Positions 38,332 to 51,165 of a DNA stretch of 64,000 bases are shown piece by piece. This DNA comes from Sclerurus mexicanus (lineage: Eukaryota > Chordata > Aves > Passeriformes > Furnariidae), in the NCBI GenBank assembly GCA_013396755.1, contig VWZF01006082.1, positions 686,197 through 750,196 on the forward strand, written 5' to 3'. Each line of letters begins with the position of its first letter. Positions within the stretch are counted from its first letter, which is position 1. A program made the position numbers and the translations under genes. The notes under the pieces were generated by a model. That model ran no database searches. It was not told the DNA's origin and worked only from the letters and a program-made list of their open reading frames with translations.

Positions 38332-40492
38332 GGCTTCATCTGATTAGCCGAATCTGAGCTGAAGTGTTAGGTAACTCCTTTGGGAACATGTAATATTAAA
38401 TATTCAATTCTGAAACCATAATACTGAATATTCATATTGGAAACACAATCCCAGGAGCTTTGCTTAACATATAAGGAACATCAACATAGTTGTTAAACTA
38501 AAGTATGCTCTAAGCTGCAATACTTCATATATGCTTAATTAGAATGGGTATACTTAGGCATATTAAACATCAGCTTTTCAAGGCTCAGACTTGGCCTAAA
38601 TGCAAATTCCTCTCTCCTAAAATTAGAATTCTATTTGTGGTCACTTTTAACACAAATTAGAAATACAACCTGCTTTCTGATGAGACAGGATGACCCTGGT
38701 TTTAGTTTTACACTTTGTAACCAAGAAAATGATTGTATTAGTCACTTCATCATAACTCTCACCACTTTAATTACAGTTTGTTCAATCTTGAACAGCCTAA
38801 ACAAAACAATGTTGGTGTGTTCAGCACACATTCATCACAGGAGTTTTTACAGACGTTTGAGTTGTATGTTGAATCTCCATGTGCCAGCCTGGGTCCTGAC
38901 AGCTCTGGGGAATTCATCATGCAAGAGGCCAAGCTGCTCGGCCTCAGTGCTTTTCCCCAGATGAAGGTTTCTTCATTTCAGTTACAGTAAGGCATCCACA
39001 CACTTCCTGATAGGAGAGGGGGAAGAATGTTTTTCTAAGGGAGCAGGCAGGGAGGATGAGTCAACTTCAGGTGTGAGACCTCAGAGCTACCCTTGCCTGA
39101 TCAGGTGTTGTGATTCGTCTGACCCTGATGGTGGCAAAGAAGTGACTCCTGCAGGCTCCCTTTAGTGGACCCTCTCTCCTTGTTGACCTTATCACTGCAG
39201 ATGTTGTGGCAAATTTTTCTGATGTAACCTATTCAAGGTTTCTCATCCTGTCCTCCCCTTGCCATCCCAACAGGCTTTCCAGCATGGCTTGGATTAGTTC
39301 TTGTGGTTTCTTGTTTCACATTTTGGTCTGACCATTTGTCATCCTGGTTCTGTTTCTCTTCTCTCTGTTCTTAGAATGACAGAACACAGGATCACCTCTC
39401 TGGATAAGATTATAAATGCTTTGCTGTTGAATTGCCAGTAATGAGCATCTGCCAAATTTATACTCTAAAATTCCCCAAGCAGCAATTTAATCACATTATT
39501 TTGGATACAGCACCATAGCAGCTGCATTCATTTGATGAGGATTCATTATGGTTTATGGTGAAAACAATGGCAAATTAGCCCTGATGTGTTCTGGAATTTG
39601 TTCTTTATATAGTTTAGAATAGCCGTGTTTTAGTGAGCATGACTCCCAAGCCCATTTGATCCTGCAGTCTGTGAGAAAATGGGAAGGCTCTGACAGGAGT
39701 TTTTAAAAATCAGATAATATCTACACCTGTTGTAGCTCAGTTATTGAACTCCTGCTGGTTTGTGGCTAAAAGGGAATTACCAGACCAATCCATTCTATTA
39801 TATTTCAAGGAATACTGCAGGACTATGTCCAGTCATGTGTATAAATCAAAATAAATACACAAATAAATCCTCAGTTTTGCTCATATTTTTCATGGAAGAA
39901 CTTGGTTCCCAAAGCAGAAAAGACTATATTCCTACAAAAATTCTAGTAGGGATTCTCATTGAAATCTAAAACAAATTACTTCTGAAACTACCTCCAAGTT
40001 CAAACTTAAGCCAGATTTGTGAAATACTTGTTCAATTTTTTTTTTAACTGTCTGGAGTAAGTTAGGGGGTGACATGAAGCCTAATCATAGGGCAAAATCT
40101 AAAGCTGATTTATTGTCAAAAATACTTTTTAGCCACTTAACAGCACAAGGAAAAAGAAAGCTTTCTGTTTCCAGCTTTCTTCAAATTCTTAAAGGTGGAC
40201 TCAATGTCACGAGTCACATTTGTACATATGAACCAGTCTTTGGTGACAAAGAGAACAACCCTTAACAGAGCTGGGCATAAGTTGCTGTATCCCCTTTTTA
40301 TAGACAATTAAAGGGCTGCAGGTGGAAGTGCAATTGCTTCTCCTTCCTTAGGATAATATTTAAAGTCCATTCAATCACTTTCCTTCCTGTTCTAATCTGT
40401 CAGACTCTTGTCTTTACTTTGTGCGAGAACCAGACTAAGTCTGACCCATCACTGCATAATTTCAACTTGATAGACATCCAGAAATTATTCAC

Positions 40493-40532
40493 TTACTGCG
40501 CAGAGTTGTTTTTTACTACGCAGAGCTGGTTT
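40493..40532 (+). repeat. Tandem duplication, 20-bp unit x2
   Basis: TTACTGCGCAGAGTTGTTTT followed at once by TTACTACGCAGAGCTGGTTT; 17 of 20 positions match. Confidence 0.85.
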
Positions 40533-42959
40533 TCCTAGTGCTCTTGAGAGCTGGCATAGCTGGGACTGAACAGGCACAGCACAAATGCTGAGAAGAAGGT
40601 AGGGATGCCTACAGGAAGGGGAAAATGGTGGATGTACAGAAACCAGCCATTAAATTGTATTAGCTGCTGAGAAATTGTCTTTCAAGCACCTGATACGTGT
40701 ATCTACTATCAGCATCTAGGGCAGGAGTCTTCCTAGAGTACGCTTTCGTAACCAATGAAGACAGCTGGGTGCCTAAAGAGGGAGGAAATGGAGTAGACTC
40801 AGTGGTCCCACCTCAGGTGTGCCTGGCACCACTGCATTGTTGGGGTTGCTCGTAGCCAGCAGAAAATGCAGGGAGTCAGTTCACAAAAGGGCCACACAAC
40901 TACCAAAGCTGCTGCAGTGGGACCATAGTAACACACAGAAAAGACAGCGAGAGTAATAGAAAGAACCATTTTTGGCAGCAGCAGGCTTATTAAATAATTC
41001 ACTCATTCCATAATGTACTCTCTCAGTGCTAAGACTATAAGAAAAATCCCAAATAGTCAATGATAAGTAACTAATAAATAAATGAATAAATAGTAAGTAA
41101 GAATAATAAAAAAATTCAACAACATTTGCTGAAGCAATCTGGAATTTTGCTGGTCTGCCTGAGGTCAGAGTTTGGTATATAATGTAAACATAATATAAAG
41201 TGAATTTGGTAATAAGAGCAAAAATTCTAAGACTAGACAGAAGAACTTTTACTCACACTACCAAACTGATACTGCTTCACAGCACTAGAAACCAACTACA
41301 TGGATTCTGAATCTTGAGCAAGAATACTGAAATTATGTATATATTGTATTAGAGAACAAACCCCAAAGCTTCTAAACTCTTCTCTTCTACCTGGCACGCC
41401 CAGTTTAAAACAGCTTTCCATTACTGAAGCACTTAGCTCCTCCAGGGTTTCTGACAGATTTTCTCTATGATTTTTTTCTGTAGAAATAATGACTCAGAGA
41501 GAGCAGCCTTGAGACAGACAGCTTCCAAGATCGGATATTTGCCTGACCTTGCAGACCTCCTCAGGAAGGAAATGAGTTCCTCCAAGGAAAACACGTGACA
41601 GCAGATTCAGAGCCCATTCTGCAAGCAGAAGTCATTCAATGAGGCACTCTGGTCTTGAACTTCAGGGTGAACTGGGGTTCCTACCATGCCTGCATTATGT
41701 CAGAAAAAACCCCACAACCAAACTACATAAAAAAACCCAAGCATCCCCCCCCCCTTTACTTTCTATTGATTTCTTTCTTGGACTGACAGATTCATTGCAA
41801 ACTATAATCAGATTTGTTACAAAATAGGCTCTCCCACATCTGAACTTTTAACTTGTGACAATCATTTACCTGTAATACAACAATTTACTTGTACCCCTAT
41901 ACTGCAAACACCAAACTTCACACACAATAAAAGCAGGAAGTAGACTAAAATAGCTCTCTAATTTATTAAAAATTATTTTGATAATGTACACATTAAATTT
42001 TAAAGCCTTTCCTGTTGAAATTAAGCATTATGAGATTTAAGAACAGAACTCCAAAATTCCTAAAGTTGTAGTGTCTTACTTCACAGAAAAATTGCATTGC
42101 TTTCAAGTGAGAGTACGCAAAATGATTTAGGCAGAGCAAGAACCCATTTAAAACTGCTCAAAATTTGACTTCATTTAAATGTTTTTCAGATGTTCAGAAA
42201 AATGTTTTTTTAGCTTATAACTCTCTTTATCCAGCCTCTCCTAACAAAAGACATTATAAGAAAATTATTAAACTAAAGAGGTAGTATTACTTAGAGTAAT
42301 TCACTGTATGTTCAGACAAAGGTTTTCAACTTGTATAAATATGAACAAAGCTGGAAGTAATCAAGTAAATTAAGGGGGTAAAAAAAAAGGTTTCTCGGAC
42401 AACATACTTATTCCAAAAGAATTGCAGTAATTAATAGCATCCTGCCTGCATAAGAATTTCAGTGCACTGAAAGTTCAGGAGCATGTGTCTACCAAATCTG
42501 AAATGAAAGCTTATTCAGCAGAGGCAAATAAAATGTAAAAAACACAAAAAGGCTTCATGGTGCAGCTCTGGTGGATTTGACTGGAAAGGTCACTTTTTCC
42601 TCAAGAGTGATCATAAGAAATGCTCAAAAGAGGGTGAAAACATTATTATATGGCTAATACAACATCCTTTCCCCTACAAGCTTCAGCATATTTTTGAAGT
42701 TGAATGTTGTAATCAAATGCAGGGGAGAGAACAATGCTTGCCCATACTTAAGGAACATGAAAGAAAATATTGTATCATCATATAAATTCACTCAAAGTTT
42801 GCATAACCTCAGCAGGCACCTCGTGGATTCTTTTGGTAAGTGGCCACTTTATCACTTCTGCTGAAAAAGGGCCTCAAAGCAGGAGCTCCCTCACATGGCA
42901 GATCTTTCAATGTAGAAATTAGTTTTAACCCTCAGTGCCAGCCAACAGCAAGTACTTAC

Positions 42960-43165
42960 TCAAAGAAAAGCAAATGTGGCGCCCTCTGGCCAAATGGAAG
43001 AGCACCCCATGCAATGGGAGAGCCCCAACATTGGTAGGGCCATCCTAGAGCAACACATTGCCCCAGGAGACCCCAGCAGCCATCTACACAGGGGAAGCAG
43101 GAACCACAGGAAAGACCATATAGTGACCAGGAGGCCCATGGCTATGGGAAGAGCACAGGAGCTTC
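42960..43165. other. GC-rich island of unknown origin
   Basis: About 200 bp clearly richer in G and C than the flanking intron (for example CCAGGAGACCCCAGCAGCC), with open frames on the plus strand that resemble nothing I know. CpG is rare, so it is not a CpG island. It lies 240 bp upstream of a CR1 fragment. Confidence 0.5.
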
Positions 43166-43406
43166 ACTCCCAAGTATTCACTTCTATCAACCTCTTACTC
43201 TATCTGCACATGTATTTTTTGCCTTTAATAGTTTACAGAATGTTGTCTGGTTTGTTATATTGGGAAAGGCATTGAAGACATCTATTTTTGGATTGAGATT
43301 TTTAAAGTGTTTTGTTTTGTTTTTTTTAATTATGTCAGTCAAATATTATTTACAATATTTTAATAGTTACTTCAATTTGTTTTGAAGAGATTTCTTGCAT
43401 CCACAT

Positions 43407-43794
43407 GTTCCAAGTCTTTGGAGAAGAGGAGACTGAGGGGAGACCTCCTTGTAGTCTACACCTTCCTTATGAGGGTGAGAGGAGGGGCAAACACTGATCT
43501 CTTCTCTGGGGTGACCAGTGACAGAACCTGAGGGAATGGCCTGAAGTTCTGTCAGAGGAGGTTTAGGTTGGATATTAGAAAAAGGTTCTTCACCCAGAGG
43601 GTGGTTGGGCACTGGAACAGGCTCCCCAGAGAAGTGGTCACAGCACCAAGCCTGATAAGATTTGAAGAAGTGTTTGGATGATACCCTCAGACACATGATG
43701 TGACTTTTGGGGATGGTCCTGTGCAGAGTTAAGAGTTAGACTTGATGATCCCAGTTGGGTCCCTTCCCGCTCAGGATATTCTATGATTCTGTGA
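43407..43794 (+). mobile_element. CR1 LINE 3' fragment, same subfamily as the 13.6-kb copy
   Basis: Begins in the end of the CR1 ORF (GGAGAAGAGGAGACTGAGGG) and runs through CACTGGAACAGGCTCCCCAG to GATATTCTATGATTCTGTGA. It aligns block for block with 13900-14286. Decayed by small indels. The 109-codon minus-strand frame inside it is a shadow. Confidence 0.93.
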
Positions 43795-46700
43795 ACATTT
43801 TAAGTACCTATTTAGATGAACCTTCATCCATACACTGATCAGCATATTCCCTTCTCTTTAGTAACTTATTATTAATATAGATATTGCTCAAATTTAGTTT
43901 GAATGAGTTATAATCTCTATATGCTGCTGGCTTCATTTGGAAATAAAGTTTGCATGCATTGTCATTAGCTATAGCCTAATGATTCTGCTTATTGCTTCTA
44001 CCACATGACACATGATGTGAACAGTTGCCCATCTTTAAAGTCTGACTGTATTCTAACAAATAACAAAACTCAGGTGTATAGCCTTGCATTTCAAAATAGC
44101 CAGTACATCTCCAGGAGCGCAGAGATGAGTTTTGATGGGGAGGCTACAGTAGCTTAGGAATCTATGAAACTGCAAGCTGGACTTAAGAGTAAAACCCTGG
44201 GTGCTTACCAAGAGAACGTTAACCCATATAACCAACACAGCAACATAGGTTCTTCTCTTTTACTTCATCACAGGATGTTTTCATTCTTCTAGTAGCTAAT
44301 GAAAGATTATGTCTTTCCCTTTTTGCCTTTACTAATTTTAACTATAAGCTAAATTTAGATGCAGAAAATTTCTCTGACATTCAAATGCATTACAAGCTTG
44401 AACTAACATTGTTATTCCTAGATAGCATTACATCTCAATAGAAACTACATGGGGCAAACAGGAGGTTTGACAAGTCTTAAGTTTTGGTGCATATGTGTGG
44501 ATATTTTCAGTACTTTCAGAAAAGAGAGAAGCTGAATTATTTTGACTGGGGAAGCACCTATTTTTCTTCTTTGTCTGCTTTAAATTAACCATTGCCTTCT
44601 CCAGCTCAGAAACTCAGAGTGTGCTAAGAAATCTTCCAGTACTATCTGCCATCAGAGATGTTCCAGCTTATTTGTAATCAAATAGTTTATCTTCTGAGGA
44701 AAAAAACAGAAGTTTAGTATCTTTAAAGTATGTGTATCTTTAAAATATGTATGTGAATTACTGGTAGAACTACAGTAAACCATACAGAGGAAAATGCTGC
44801 AGTGGCTTACAATTTTAGACATACCACTAAACAAGAGCTATATTACCAATTCCATCCTGATAAAAGTCCAGGGATCCAAGAGGTCTCTCCCTCTCTCACT
44901 CCATCTCTTCACTCAGCCTACGAGCAGATTGCTGCTCCCATCATCATCTGTCCTGGTTATTAGCAATGATTTATCACACAAAACTGGTGAGCCTACAGTG
45001 AGTAATGGTGTAAGAAATGATTCATGCAGTATGGCACTAAGAAGTAATTGCCTGTACATTTTAGCTTTTTAAGAAAAGACTATTCATTTCATTATGATTT
45101 ATTGTAATAAGCTGATGCGTATGTTACATGAAAGAATTCATTGCACCCTGCTCTTATTTTATTTAGAATATTCTTTGGGAAAAAGCATGCGATATCAAAA
45201 TAATAATTTCACTAAGAAATATAATAAATAAGTTGGAACACTTATCGGATAGAGGAGAATATTTATCTCAGAAGATATGAGAAATTCTCTCATATTTTGG
45301 AATATTTCCTCCCTGCTGCTCCCCCCCAGTCGATAAAGAGTACTCTTACAACAGTGTATTAACATCAGTCTGGACACCATAATAAATTTGTTATTAGACT
45401 GGTACATAAGGCAGGATATGCAGAACCAAGAATTGCACTGTGACCTCGTCTCTTAGATGAAGAGCACAACAATTCAGGCTTTTAGTGGTGGTGAGACTAT
45501 TGTATTTCAAACAAAAAAAATTAGAAGAAATCAAGTAGTAGTGCTTCCCCTGACTAGTGGAACCAGTCAATATTCATTTAAAACTCATTTCTTATTTAAT
45601 CTTGGCCATTACATGATGCCAACAGCTTACTGGAATATTACCATGACCATATAAAAAAAAAAATCTATGTTCCTGTCATGCTTGCTTTTGTATTTTGTTC
45701 TAAGCATAGCGGAATGAATATTCCTTGAAGCTGGGATTACATCTCATGTCCTTGTACATGATCTTATATTACAAGACCTTGTTTGAATTGAGCTTTTGGG
45801 GATTATCATAGTAAAAATAAATAAATTAATTAAGAAAAAATTAATTTCTATACTTTACAGACGCAGATGGCAGAGACAATAGTACAGAGGGACTATCACA
45901 AGTGCTCACAGAGATTCTCTTTTTCTTTTTTCTTAAAAAAAGCCCTCAACTTTCATAGAGATGCGAAATTGTATTTTATGTATTACTCCACCAAAATATC
46001 CTTGCCTTTTCAAATTTTCAGCACTTGGTTTCTGCAGCCACTGTTTTGTGGGCCACTAAAAGGCTATGGGCAAAGATTCTGAGGTAGTTTAGAAGATCAT
46101 TCTCAAGATCACAACTAATTGAACAGACAAATAACAAAGGAAAAAGCTAACCATAGGCACTCCAGTTACATTTCTCATCTGTGCTGAATTTGATCTCATG
46201 CTGTAAAAGGTAATTATAGGATCATACCATTATGTTATTATGGCCAACATACTGTAAGGAATCTAAAATTGCCAAGTCTCAAAATATAAGACTGAGATTA
46301 TATTCTGACAGGAAATTTTCACTTCTCCAAAAAGGCAAATTTTGTGAGCATGGAAAAAACCTCCAAACCACACCCTGTTACTTTCGACGTCAAACCAGTG
46401 CAACTTTGTGCATGTAATAAATCAAAAAATGTAAAAAAATTAAAAAGAAAGTATGCCCCAAAATTCTGGAAGTGCTATGGTGTCATAATTGAGATGAACA
46501 GGGCAAAATATTTATACAGAACCATATTCCTGACTATGGACTCGTTACTTGTCTCTTTTTCTACCCATTCCGATTTTCATTGCTCAGAGTCTCGGTGAAC
46601 TCTTTCAGAGGAGACAAGGTGTATGTGCAATCACACAGGTGCTAGTAGGTGGCACAGAATTTTCTAAATTCCAGCTATGACAAAGACTCACATCTTGGCA

Positions 46701-49700
46701 CCTGACAACAGCTGAAAATGGGTTGGTAAGCTTTAACAGAGGGGATCTGTAAGGTACAGAAGCAAGCCAAAGGTCCAGTCAGTCCCTCAAATACATTTGT
46801 CCAAGGCATTAAAATAACCCTGTAGATGCTTCCCTTCCACAGTCATAAGATGAGATATTGCACAGGACCAACATGTCACATAAAGGAGAAATTTGTAAAA
46901 AAATATGTTTACTCCAGCCTGTAGAAACGAAAAAGAAAAGGCTACCATAAAAAGCAATCCTGCTACCACCATCGAGGCACATTATCGAGAAAGTCAGTTA
47001 TATATTACATATTTATTAGCTACTCAAACTGTTCTAAGTATGTTACTGATAAAGACAATGAGCTTTCAATTAAGCATTTCTACTGTAAAAGAGTAAGAAT
47101 TATTAAGTACACTTTTTCAGAAGGTATAGGAATAACTCAGCATAGTCACACTATGGTAGAATCATTTAATTTTCCATAGTCACACTATGATAAAGTCATT
47201 TAATTTTCCATTTTCTTTGCTCCTCCTTCATTTTCCACTTACTTTAGGTAACTGGAAAACAGATTTGTGAGAGGACATTATAAACAAGATGTGAAAGCTG
47301 TGAAGGGTAGGATTCCCCTTAACCCAAGTCCCTAATGTGGGTACTTGCTCTCAAGGGCAGCAAGTCCTTCCCAGCAAAAGAAAAGGCTCCTTGCATGGAG
47401 GGTCAAGGGATGCCAATGGAGATATGGGTCTGGATGACTGGTTTTGGAGAGAAGTAAATAAATACAAATGGGAGAAAAAGGGAACACACAGGCTTATCAC
47501 CCATATCAGGCTTTGAACCCAAAGTGTGCTTCAGCAACACAACGCAGCTTTCCAGTCCATGATCTTCTGCAGGAGTTTCTGTCCCTATGGACTATTCAGA
47601 TTTTCCAAATTAGAAACTGTTTCTGTTTGGTATAAACCCCTATGTACAGATTCACAGTGCTAATGACAGATACAAGTATTGCAATTTTTCTAGCAACTGT
47701 ACACTTTGCTGAAGAAAGAGAACCAAAATAAAACATAAAGATATACACTTGTAACGCCAAAAATTGAAAGTAGTGTGTTGGAACCATTGCCAAATTTGTG
47801 CTTTCAGATCAGACAATAATAAAAAACTAAAAAAGAAGAGGTTATGAAAATTATTCAAAAATTATTCAACATAAGATGAAGAATTAAAATGCTTTAATCA
47901 TGCTCCTATGATTGTGTGTCATTACTGGGCAGAGTCAAAGTAATTTCTCTTCATGGAGCAATCTAACATATTAAATTAAAGCTTGGAAAAAAATTGAATA
48001 ATGAGTGCTCTGCAGTGCTTATTTGGGAGATATTTACATCCAGGTTTTGGTTTCATTTTTTCCTATTTGAATCCTATTCTTAACCACCTTCCCATTTGTC
48101 TGAAAATAATTTGCTGTCACTTTTTTAAAATATTTGCATTCAAATGAGGTTATGTTTAAAATAAGTTCAAAATATACATACCTGAAGTACAGACATGCAT
48201 ATCTGTACGCCTCCACATACGTCTCAATGCCACTGAAGACTGTAGATTTTAGCCTACTGTCCGTGTTAAGTAGTTTTAGCCTTAAACATCCACCTAGCTT
48301 TATCAGGCCCAGTAAAGCACTAAAACAATTAGCTGACTCATTCTATTTATCAGTTAAAAGGGAACGATCTGTTATCTAAGACCCGCAAATATTCTGCGTT
48401 TGAGACCACTTTTTTGTTACTTTTCCTGTTACCAATCCTATCTTTGTTACTCTGGTAGGCAGACACTATGTTTCCTACACAAAGAGTCAACCTGTGCCCA
48501 ATGTTCTAAAACAGCTTGTTTGCCTTTAAACTCACCTATTTCCTTAATTTCTGTGTTTGTCACTTTATTAATCACTGTTTAAACGTAAATTCTCCTTACG
48601 AGGAAGTATCTATTGTGTATTTTATTCCACCAACAACTTTCAAGCATTGTATTATCTAAAACCACGTAAGCAACAAAGGGTCAATCAAGAGGTCACTACA
48701 ATACACCAATTTAGAGCTTGAACATGGACTTAAAGTCTGTTATTTGAACAGTTTGGACCAGAACCACAGAAAATTATGAAAGTACATTTTACTTAATTCC
48801 TAATCTGGCTTCCCTGGAAACCAGTCATGAGAACAAAGACAATAATGTTGTGCTATTCCCAATTTTGTTTAATTCTCTTGTTATTCCTGAATAGATTAGG
48901 CCTTCGACACCATTTCCACTAAAAATCAAAGGAAATAAGTAGAATGTGAAAGCCTTGCCAGCTGTTAAATTTGTGAAGTTTTAAAGAACTATGAGTTATA
49001 TTACTTAAAGTAACTTAGGCAGATAAAATAAAACCAATGTCACAGTACGTAGAACTATTGTAAAATCATAGTTCATTACTCACAGTCATATACATGAGGA
49101 ACTTCAAAATGTTTCAAAAATAAAACCCCCCACACAATTCCCCCCATAAAAGACTAATATTGGTATTCGGCACTAACCCTTTCTATTATCCTTATAAACT
49201 CTGACAAAGAAATACCAAAGAGAGGAAACAAAGACATCTGAGGTAACACAAAATTAAAGACAGAATGTTCTGAAGTTTGCCTTCATAATTATATGTCAAT
49301 GTAATAAAATACGTGTAGCTGGAAAACCACTGTAGTAAAAATAGTTTATTCCTATGTCAATTCTCTTACATTTAACAACTCAATATTTTGCAAATATTGA
49401 AGCACAGACAATTATATTTCTGCATCTGTTTCTGGATTAAATAATTAAATAATATCAGATAATATATCAAGTTGCATCTAATCTAGTAATAATGAAAGTC
49501 TGTGAGTTCTACATTTTGTCAGGTTGGATGTAGTGTTTTAATGATACGTTAAACTTGCATAACTGGCACTATAGAAAGTAACACTCTCAATCTTTTAAGT
49601 GCAATGTAAAGTGCCACTTATGCAAATGTTTAACAACATGTTTCACAATAACATGGACCTACTATGTCTTTACATATCAGGTGGATTTTTTTTTAAAAAA

Positions 49701-50247
49701 GCTTCCATTAAATATAAAGTTAGTAAAGTTAAGGGTATGCAGCGGAACTATAAATTTAGATGTGAATACATTCAACTACTAAAAAGGATATATTCATGGA
49801 ATATTAAAAATAGATAACAAAGACTGTAATTAATGTCTACTTTTATATATGTTTATGATCAACTATACTTTTACTGACCTACACATACACATGAAACTGT
49901 ACATATTTACCTGAAACATAGGCATGTGTGTATTTCCTCAAATTCAATATTTGGATATTCGTGAACTTAGACATTACTAAAAATTACCTGTATTTCTACA
50001 CTAGACAAACAACTCTACACACACATAAATACTAACATATTGTATCATGCAATATTAGTATTGCCTTTATACACCAATACAAACACTGTAAATAGGCATA
50101 AAATGAGTAAAATGTAAATGTATATAGACACATATTTATACATATGTATATATTTATACGTAAGTCCAGAAATCACAGTTCCCAGATTGTCAACCCTACT
50201 ATTTGTAGGAGTACAGATTTGTAAGAGCTGGATTCTTAGAGTATCTG
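43795..50247. other. Intron sequence without recognisable genes
   Basis: AT-rich. The 34-bp tandem duplication at 47141 is the only clear structure; an AT/ACA-rich stretch runs about 49840-50165. Confidence 0.7.
47141..47208 (+). repeat. Tandem duplication, 34-bp unit x2
   Basis: Unit 1 (47141-47174) and unit 2 (47175-47208) both start CATAGTCACACTATG and end TCATTTAATTTTC. Three mismatches in 34 positions, so about 91% identical. Confidence 0.95.
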
Positions 50248-50330
50248 TGCTGGTTTAAGGGTAAACCAGCAGGAGAAATGGACTCACCACGAGAGAGATT
50301 ATGAGTCAGAGTTACAATTTAATGNCAGGA
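50248..50330 (+). mobile_element. Probable LTR fragment with terminal CTGGTTTA/TAAACCAG dyad
   Basis: TGTGCTGGTTTAAGGGTAAA, then CCAGCAGGAGAAATGGAC and GAGTCAGAGTTACAATTTAA, resembles the start of an ERV LTR common in songbird genomes. The first bases form an 8-bp inverted repeat around AGGG. One N at 50325 interrupts it. The match is from memory of the pattern only, and the 3' limit is unknown. Confidence 0.45.
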
Positions 50331-50514
50331 TATCAATTAATGATCAAGCTGCCATTACAAAATAATGCCAAAAAAATCAGTTGGAAAGCTTCAACACATA
50401 TTTTGCCAGTATATCTGCAAAGGCATTTAAATATGAAAAGTCTTTTTATTTGTAAGATATGTAGCAGGGACATAGGCATATTTTTGTGTTCTGTTGTTAT
50501 GGCTGTGGACTTGA

Positions 50515-51165
50515 AAAAGTCTCCTACCATTGCACAGTCAAAGCAGGTTTATAAGAGTTGAATGCAATCCACCCTATGTGGAAACAATTTATGACTGCCC
50601 TCCAACAAAAAATTATTTGCGAGTAGTTGAATTGACACACCATAAAAAATGGAATCCTTGCATCCTGAATCAACAGTGTAGGAAAAATACATGTGAATGG
50701 ATTCTGCCCCTAAAACTAGGTGAAAACCAACCAAACAAGAAGCTGCCTTTTGTTTCTGGAATTGCTCAGTACTATTCAGAGGGCTGCTTTGAGTTCATAA
50801 ATATGCCCAAAACAAGTCAGTACTAATAAATTTCAAACAAAAATATGAAGAACCAAAGCTAACCTACAGCAGTTCAATTCAAAAAAAGATCTTTCCCGAC
50901 TAAGCAGTATGAAATTGTGCCAAAATTAATTTTGTGGCAAGAGGATGTGTGTCAGAGACCAAATTATCAGCAAATATGAAGAGGGGTAAAAAAATTAGTT
51001 CAATGGTGTTATGATGGCTTTATACCATTTAAAAATACATTTCACCATTTATCTTTCTCTTTTGTTACACCTCTTCATGCCTCTTTGCTAATATTAGATG
51101 AGCTGTATCTTTCCATCCACATCTTGTTAGTTTGTTCTCCCTCAAATATTCTCTATTGTTCAAAA
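50515..51165 (+). pseudogene. Decayed coding-like tract, possibly retroviral env-like
   Basis: One plus-strand frame holds only four stops in about 217 codons (50824, 50827, 50860, 50977), while AT-rich random sequence should give about a dozen. The first open part (50530-50826) has a protein-like composition with cysteines at residues 12, 23, 44, 50, 55 and 86 and the run YVETIYDC. That run, followed by a later PC and C-x4-C, faintly recalls the ectodomain of the transmembrane subunit in spumavirus-related envelopes. It follows a probable LTR fragment. No cleavage site, fusion peptide or membrane anchor is visible. It may also be chance. Confidence 0.25.

Larger units (their letters stand above)
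37107..42959. other. Intron sequence, small tandem repeats only
   Basis: Holds the A/C tract and 25-bp duplication near 38.2-38.3 kb, the 20-bp duplication at 40493, an AATAAATA-rich run (about 41070-41110) and a C10 run at 41745-41754. No gene recognised. Confidence 0.7.

Noticed and set aside
46344..46598. Peptide with PHPVTFDVKPVQLCAC and SKN, faintly like CDGSH iron-sulfur proteins
   Set aside because: The defining CDGSH motif and downstream ligands are absent, and the sequence has no conserved continuation or exon borders.
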